Source of the DNA: JAGXKT01 sp964531695 | Lineage (GTDB): Bacteria; Planctomycetota; Phycisphaerae; SM23-33 | Reading direction: 5' to 3' | DNA: 9,392 bases | NCBI GenBank assembly: GCA_964531695.1 | Contig: CAZHEH010000058.1 | Coordinates: 1-9,392, forward strand | In this document: positions 5,983 through 9,392 of the stretch, piece after piece | Position numbering within the stretch: the stretch's first letter is position 1 | Layout: each line of letters begins with the position of its first letter | Made by a program: the position numbers and the translations under genes | The notes under the pieces: model-generated | Seen by the model: the letters and a program-made list of their open reading frames with translations, nothing else | What the model was told of the DNA's origin: nothing | Databases searched by the model: none

Positions 5983-6657
5983 ATGAAGAAGGCAGACGTA
6001 CAGATCGGCACGCACTACCGGGCGAAGGTGTCGGGCCAGATGACGACGGTCCGCATCGACGCGGAGAACGCCAACGGCGGCTGGAACGCCACGAACGTGC
6101 GGACGGGCAAGGCGGTCCGCATCAAGTCCGCCCAGCGCCTGCGGGGCGAAACGCGAGGGCCCAGCCAGAAGATGGACGCCGAGCAGGCCCAGGCGATCCA
6201 CGCGGCCGACCAGGCCAACGCCCGCAAGGCCGAGCAGCGGGCGGCCTCGCCCGACGGCCAGACGGCCAGCGAGCGGGCCATGGCCGAATCGGCCGAGGAC
6301 GCCACGAGGGCGAAGAAGTCCTCGCAGGCGAAGCCCAAGGCCAAGGCGGCGACGAAGGCCGACACGGGCGAACGTCGCGTCCGTGCCTACCGGCAGGCAG
6401 GCTGTGGGGCCAAGGCAGACGCCAAGGCGAAGAAGCCCAGCGGCCTGGACGCGGCCGCCCGGGTCCTGGCCGACGCGGGGGAGCCGCTCAGCGCCAAGGA
6501 GATCGTCGCCCTCATGCTCGGGCGCAAGCTCTGGAGCACGAACGGCAAGACGCCGCATGCGACGATTTACGCGGCCATCATCCGCGAGATCCAGACCAAG
6601 GGCGACGCCGCCCGCTTCCGCAAGGCCGGCCGCGGCAAGTTCGAGCTGGCCCAGTAG
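5983..6657 (+). CDS. HARE-HTH domain protein
   Basis: This 224-residue protein ends in a HARE-HTH winged-helix domain at about 154-222: GLDAAARVLADAGEPLSAKE, an LMLGRKLWSTNGKTPHATIY turn and a final RFRKAGRGKFEL strand. HARE-HTH is named after HB1, ASXL and restriction endonucleases, and is thought to read DNA sequence or modification state and tether effectors to it. Residues 3-53 form a small beta-rich N-terminal domain (IGTHYRAKV...TTVRIDAENANGGWNATN). Residues about 60-152 are an Ala/Lys/Glu-rich helical or disordered linker, interrupted at 131-141 by RRVRAYRQAGC, encoded partly by a palindromic repeat at 6384-6399. The start has GAGGAG upstream. As last gene of the cassette, followed by a likely terminator, it probably acts as a DNA-binding regulator or modification reader of the element. 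Domain confident, target unknown. Confidence 0.85.
   Translation: MKKADVQIGTHYRAKVSGQMTTVRIDAENANGGWNATNVRTGKAVRIKSAQRLRGETRGPSQKMDAEQAQAIHAADQANARKAEQRAASPDGQTASERAMAESAEDATRAKKSSQAKPKAKAATKADTGERRVRAYRQAGCGAKADAKAKKPSGLDAAARVLADAGEPLSAKEIVALMLGRKLWSTNGKTPHATIYAAIIREIQTKGDAARFRKAGRGKFELAQ
6384..6399. repeat. Near-perfect 16-base palindrome inside the HARE-HTH gene
   Basis: TGCCTACCGGCAGGCA pairs with its own reverse complement at every position except one A/C mismatch. It is read in frame as part of RAYRQAG in the Lys/Ala-rich linker. It resembles dispersed palindromic repeats (consensus around TGCCTGCCGGCAGGCA) that I recall in genomes of candidate phyla and planctomycetes, which can insert in frame in proteins. 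Only one copy is seen in this window. Confidence 0.55.
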
Positions 6658-6680
6658 CCGCCTGCCGCATCTTCCCCCTT

Positions 6681-6708
6681 CGCCCCGGTCGCGACAGTGG
6701 CCGGGGCG
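6681..6708 (+). terminator. Probable transcription terminator hairpin after the cassette
   Basis: CGCCCCGG at 6681-6688 pairs perfectly with CCGGGGCG at 6701-6708 across twelve bases, 24 bases after the HARE-HTH stop and before the toxin-antitoxin promoter. It is followed by GTCTTCGG, not a clean T-run, so termination may be weak or factor-aided. Its position at the end of the gene set supports the call. Confidence 0.5.
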
Positions 6709-6730
6709 GTCTTCGGGCTCGTTATGGACC

Positions 6731-6759
6731 TTGGCGTCTTGCCGGCCGAAAGGTACACT
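6731..6759 (+). promoter_or_regulatory. Sigma70-type promoter of the toxin-antitoxin operon
   Basis: TTGGCG at 6731-6736 and TACACT at 6754-6759 are separated by exactly 17 bases. Transcription would begin around 6765-6767, at the antitoxin ATG (6767), so the mRNA should be leaderless. There is no Shine-Dalgarno before the ATG, which agrees. An operator for the antitoxin may overlap, but no clear inverted repeat other than GCCGGC at 6741-6746 is seen in the spacer. Confidence 0.6.
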
Positions 6760-6766
6760 GGCAACC

Positions 6767-6982
6767 ATGAACCGGCTGGTGATCGACATCCCCGAAGACC
6801 TCGACGCGGAACTTCGCAGGTTCTGCGAAGAGGCACATGTCTCGCCGGAAGAGGCGGTCCGGGAGATGGTTCGGCGCCGTCTGGCGCTGCACGAGTTTCG
6901 TGACTTGGCGCAGACCACCGAGAACCATGCCACGAAGGCCGGCTTCACCTCTGAGGACGATATTCTCAAGGACGCGTCGTGA
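6767..6982 (+). CDS. Ribbon-helix-helix antitoxin
   Basis: This 71-residue protein has the pattern of a MetJ/Arc-type ribbon-helix-helix: an N-terminal strand RLVIDIPE (3-10), helix 1 LDAELRRFCEEA (12-23), the turn HVSPEEA and helix 2 VREMVRRRLALHEF (31-44). The C-terminal tail GFTSEDDILKDAS is typical of toxin-neutralising segments of antitoxins. It should bind its own promoter as a dimer and wrap the PIN toxin with the tail. The start at 6767 is chosen because the strand begins at once and the promoter predicts a leaderless mRNA. Its TGA overlaps the GTG start of the toxin gene by four bases. An open frame in this phase extends far upstream but is only out-of-frame reading of the HARE-HTH gene. 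Confidence 0.85.
   Translation: MNRLVIDIPEDLDAELRRFCEEAHVSPEEAVREMVRRRLALHEFRDLAQTTENHATKAGFTSEDDILKDAS
6812..6830. repeat. Perfect inverted repeat inside the antitoxin gene
   Basis: CTTCGCAG-GTT-CTGCGAAG forms an eight-base stem with a three-base loop within codons for RRFCEE. It could be an mRNA hairpin or an internal operator, or arise by chance from codon use. Confidence 0.4.
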
Positions 6983-7374
6983 CGGTCGTATTGGACGCGA
7001 ACGTTCTTCTCGCGGCCTTCGGAACCGGTGGGACTTGTCGCGAGGTCGTCGAGACCTGCCTTCTGGCCCACCATATCTGCCTCAGCGAGTTCATCTTTGA
7101 TGAGTTCCGCCGCAAGCTCGTGGACAAGTTCGGTATGCCTGTCGGTGACGTAGAGGCCGATGTGCAGTTCTTGCGTCGTCACTGCAGCATCGTCTCGCCG
7201 GAGATGGTTGACTCGACGGCGTGTCGCGATCAGAACGATCTGCCCGTGCTGGGAACGCTCGTGGCCGCCGATGCCGACTGCCTCGTCACCGGAGACAGGG
7301 ATTTGCTCGATCTGCGGCAGTTCAGCGGGCATCCGATACTTTCTCCTCGGCAGTTTCTTCAGCAGGCGAGGTGA
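6979..7374 (+). CDS. PIN-domain toxin (VapC-like, PIN_3 type)
   Basis: This 131-residue protein has the PIN ribonuclease acidic set: D6 in VVLDANV, E37 in LSEF (with E42 nearby), D84 in CRDQND and D106/D108 in VTGDRDLL. The RDxxDLPVLGTLVAADADCLVTGDRDLL pattern is that of the toxin-component PIN family. Expected action is metal-dependent RNA cleavage (tRNA, rRNA or mRNA) when the antitoxin is lost. It begins with GTG overlapping the antitoxin stop, so translation is coupled. The last 53 bases overlap the tail of the methyltransferase gene on the opposite strand, so the two genes are fully convergent with no terminator between. All key residues are present, so it is probably functional. Confidence 0.9.
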   Translation: MTVVLDANVLLAAFGTGGTCREVVETCLLAHHICLSEFIFDEFRRKLVDKFGMPVGDVEADVQFLRRHCSIVSPEMVDSTACRDQNDLPVLGTLVAADADCLVTGDRDLLDLRQFSGHPILSPRQFLQQAR

Positions 7375-8665
7375 TCCGCTCCGCCTTCCGCCCCGTGAAC
7401 TCCTCCCACCGCTGGACGATCACATCGCAATAGGCCGGGTCCATTTCCATCAGGTAGCCCTTGCGGCCCGTCTGCTCGCAGCCGATCAGCGTCGAGCCGG
7501 AGCCGCCGAACAGGTCCAGCACCCGCTCGCCGCGCTGGGATGAGTACTGGATCGCCCGCACGGCCAGCTCGACGGGTTTCTCCGTCAGGTGAACCATCGC
7601 TTGCGGGTTCACCTTCTTCACGTGCCACAGGTCCGAGGCGTTGTTCGGCCCGTAGAAGTGGTGGCCGGCGCCCTCCTTCCAGCCGTAGAAGCAGATCTCG
7701 AAGGCGCCCATGAAGTCCTTGCGCGTCAGGACCGGGTGCTGCTTGTCCCACACGATGCCCTGGGAGAAGTACAGGCCCGCCGCCTTGAGCGGGGCGGGGT
7801 AGTTGCCCAGGTTCGCATAGCCGCCCCAGATGTAGAACGAGCCGCCCGGCTTGAGGACCCGCGCGGCGTTGGCGAACCAGGCCAGGAGCATCTCGTCGAA
7901 CGCCTCATCCGTGACGAAGTCGTTCTCGAGCGGGCGATCCTTGGCTCGCATCTGCCGGTGCGTGGCCTTGGCCTTGCCCGGATGACGGGCCAGGTCCAGC
8001 TTCTGGTGATGCGTCTGCCGGAAGGAGCAGTTCCCCGCCGCGATGGCGTTGTTGCTCCGCGGCTCGACCTTGACGTTGTACGGCGGGTCCATGTTGACCA
8101 GGTCGATGGCCGCCCCATCGAGCAGGCGGTCGAGGTCGGCTTCGCTGCCGCTGTCGCCGCACAGCAGGCGATGGTCGCCCAGGACGTACAGGTCGCCGCG
8201 CTGGGTGGTCGGGTCATCCGGCGGCTCGGGTGCCGCGTCCGGGTCCGTCAGGCCCTGCTCGAGGTCGCCCTCGATGAGCTGGGCCAGGTCCTCCGGGTCG
8301 AAGCCGAGCAGCTCGAGGTCGACGTCCATCTCCTGGAGCTGGCTCAGCTCGACCGGCAGCAGCTCGTAGTCCCAGCCGGAGAGCGTGTTCGTCTGGTTGT
8401 CCGCGATGCGGTACGCCTTGGCCTGCTCGGGCGAGAGGTCCTTGGCGACGTGGACGGGCACCTTCTCCAGCCCGAGCTTCACGGCCGCCTTCCAGCGGGT
8501 GTGGCCGACGACGATCACGCCCTCGGCGTCGACCACGATGGGCTGGCGGAAGCCGAATTCCCGCAGCGAGGCGGCGACGGCCTCGACGGCTGCCTCGTTG
8601 TCGCGCGGGTTCGATTCGTACGGCCGGACATCTTCGGTGTTTCGGAGTTCGATGTTGAAGCTCAT
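7322..8665 (-). CDS. ParB-domain DNA methyltransferase (beta class, N4-cytosine or N6-adenine)
   Basis: With ATG at 8665 (AAGGA seven bases upstream; it overlaps the HNH stop as ATGA) the protein is 447 residues. Residues about 8-75 are a ParB/Srx-like N-terminal domain with NPRDN, IVV and the box GHTRWKA (54-60). After a linker, residues 185-425 are an amino-methyltransferase: DPPY at 193-196 (motif IV) precedes LDLFGGSGST at 383-392 (motif I, AdoMet binding), an order that defines the beta class. TEKP at 361-364 precedes motif I, as usual in the family. Such fusions are common in prophages, where they modify phage DNA and may protect it from host or phage-encoded nucleases. The ParB part may give DNA recognition or CTP-dependent sliding, but that is untested for this family. 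Residues 202-250 (RSNNAIAAGNCSF...) form a target-recognition-type insert. The last 17 residues overlap the PIN gene. Methyltransferase call is firm; specificity is unknown. Confidence 0.92.
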   Translation of the reverse strand: MSFNIELRNTEDVRPYESNPRDNEAAVEAVAASLREFGFRQPIVVDAEGVIVVGHTRWKAAVKLGLEKVPVHVAKDLSPEQAKAYRIADNQTNTLSGWDYELLPVELSQLQEMDVDLELLGFDPEDLAQLIEGDLEQGLTDPDAAPEPPDDPTTQRGDLYVLGDHRLLCGDSGSEADLDRLLDGAAIDLVNMDPPYNVKVEPRSNNAIAAGNCSFRQTHHQKLDLARHPGKAKATHRQMRAKDRPLENDFVTDEAFDEMLLAWFANAARVLKPGGSFYIWGGYANLGNYPAPLKAAGLYFSQGIVWDKQHPVLTRKDFMGAFEICFYGWKEGAGHHFYGPNNASDLWHVKKVNPQAMVHLTEKPVELAVRAIQYSSQRGERVLDLFGGSGSTLIGCEQTGRKGYLMEMDPAYCDVIVQRWEEFTGRKAERITSPAEETAEEKVSDAR

Positions 8666-9291
8666 TGCGATTCCTTTCGCTTCTTGGGGCCTGACCAAGC
8701 CACGACCTCATGGCAAAGAGCGACGAACTGCTCGTTTGTGAGCGATCCCTTTGCACGGTTGACCTCTTTATGCAGAACTTGGGCGTTGTCGATTCGATGT
8801 TCGCCACCGAAGCGAACGGGGATGATGTGATCCAGGGCTGCCTCTCGGGGCGTCAGTGGCCGTCCTGTCAGGGCGCAGCGGTAGCTCTGATAGTTCAGGA
8901 GGTTCAGGACACCGTTCGTCGACACGGTTCCCGTGGGCTTGTCTTGCTCCGTCTGGCCTTCGGGATGTACCGACTGCCGCCGCTGACGCGTCTCGACGCC
9001 CAAAGGGCCCAGGGACTCCTGCGGCCGTGCGATGCCGCCGTGGCCAGAATGCTCGCGCCGCGGCGAGCGAGCTCGTGCCATGTCGCGGCGGGGCTGTGTT
9101 TGCCTTTGCCGCTTGCCAGCGGGCGGCTCAGACGTATTCGCCAGCCCTGTATCATCGAGTGGGCTGCCCGTGACCATGGATTTCGTTGAATTTCGGCGTT
9201 GCATCGGTCCACGTTGAGTCGGTTGACCATTTCGCTCGCCGCCTGCTTCCATGTGTTCGGGTGAGTGCGTGATCGTCTCCGGGACATTCAT
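8662..9291 (-). CDS. HNH endonuclease with a long disordered N-terminus
   Basis: The C-terminal 75 residues of this 209-residue protein are an HNH nuclease: RCALTGRPLT then LDHIIPVRFGGEHRIDNAQVLHKEVNRAKG, with D154-H155, N169 and H174 as the likely metal and catalytic positions. Unlike many HNH proteins it has no pair of CxxC zinc sites; only C139 is present. Residues 1-125 are rich in Arg, Gln, Pro, Gly and Ser, and are probably disordered or bind nucleic acid. The ATG at 9291 has AGGA five bases upstream. The stop overlaps the methyltransferase start by four bases, so both should be made from one mRNA. The pair may act in phage DNA packaging or as a nuclease with its protective methylase. 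A restriction-modification role is inferred from context only. The -10-like TATAGA upstream near 9335 has no convincing -35. Confidence 0.85.
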   Translation of the reverse strand: MNVPETITHSPEHMEAGGERNGQPTQRGPMQRRNSTKSMVTGSPLDDTGLANTSEPPAGKRQRQTQPRRDMARARSPRREHSGHGGIARPQESLGPLGVETRQRRQSVHPEGQTEQDKPTGTVSTNGVLNLLNYQSYRCALTGRPLTPREAALDHIIPVRFGGEHRIDNAQVLHKEVNRAKGSLTNEQFVALCHEVVAWSGPKKRKESQ

Positions 9292-9392
9292 TTCTTCCTC
9301 CGTGTCGATTTTTCGCGCGCCGTAAAACTCTGCTCTATACCGCGATTGTTCCCGCGGCGGTCTCGCGATGGATTCGCCGGGAAGGAACCATT

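Noticed and set aside
4876..7332. Very long minus-strand open frame (818 codons)
   Set aside because: It runs antisense through five plus-strand genes that have Shine-Dalgarno sites and recognisable domains. Its sequence is low-complexity Arg/Gly/Leu, as expected of a high-GC shadow frame.
7589..8830. Plus-strand open frame of 413 codons
   Set aside because: Antisense to the methyltransferase; it reads as the mirror of that gene's third-position GC bias.
9292..9392. Promoter for the HNH operon
   Set aside because: An isolated TATAGA on the minus strand near 9335 has no acceptable -35 at normal spacing, so it was not listed as a feature.

Overview
The window is GC-rich DNA that looks like a decayed or rearranged prophage (or phage-derived island), probably from a member of the Planctomycetota or a similar high-GC bacterium. 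The host assignment is inferred from gene content as I remember it: a GpA-type terminase preceded by a small helical protein, an NrdR-like zinc ribbon, a HARE-HTH protein with small acidic neighbours, and a ParB-domain methyltransferase. It was not tested by any search. No tRNA, rRNA, CRISPR array, integrase, or capsid, portal or tail gene is visible.

Layout. (1) At 1-54 the last 17 codons of an unknown plus-strand gene enter from the left. (2) From 4866 down to 89 all genes are on the minus strand. In transcription order they are a small-terminase-position protein (4866-4624), a GpA-like large terminase with an internal deletion and frame change (4627-2713), an NrdR-like zinc ribbon (2716-2492), an unknown 133-residue protein (2472-2071), a second zinc ribbon with a nonsense codon (2055-1900), a short DnaB-type ATPase (1912-1112) and a PD-(D/E)XK nuclease (1081-89). 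Several neighbours share ATGA stop/start overlaps, so much of this block reads as an operon. (3) At 5011-6657 a plus-strand cassette diverges from it: three small unknown proteins and a HARE-HTH protein. The last three of these genes have a strong Shine-Dalgarno preceded by a GC-rich inverted repeat. (4) At 6767-7374 is a ribbon-helix-helix/PIN toxin-antitoxin pair with a promoter placed to give a leaderless mRNA. (5) From 9291 down to 7322 on the minus strand is an HNH nuclease overlapping a ParB-domain beta-class DNA methyltransferase. The methyltransferase tail overlaps the PIN gene tail by 53 bp.

How the parts relate. The terminase pair, zinc ribbon, HNH and methyltransferase look like a phage packaging and DNA-modification module, but the terminase has lost most of its nuclease part. 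Where structural genes would be expected downstream there are instead an unknown gene, a zinc-ribbon duplicate, a RecA/DnaB-fold ATPase and a nuclease. This suggests recombination at the zinc-ribbon gene brought in an accessory, possibly defensive, module. The toxin-antitoxin pair may help keep the element in place. No gene-free stretch exceeds 300 bases; the longest gaps are 4867-5010, 6658-6766, 9292-9392 and 5599-5691. The 9292-9392 gap holds the HNH Shine-Dalgarno and an isolated TATAGA on the minus strand without a convincing -35 box.
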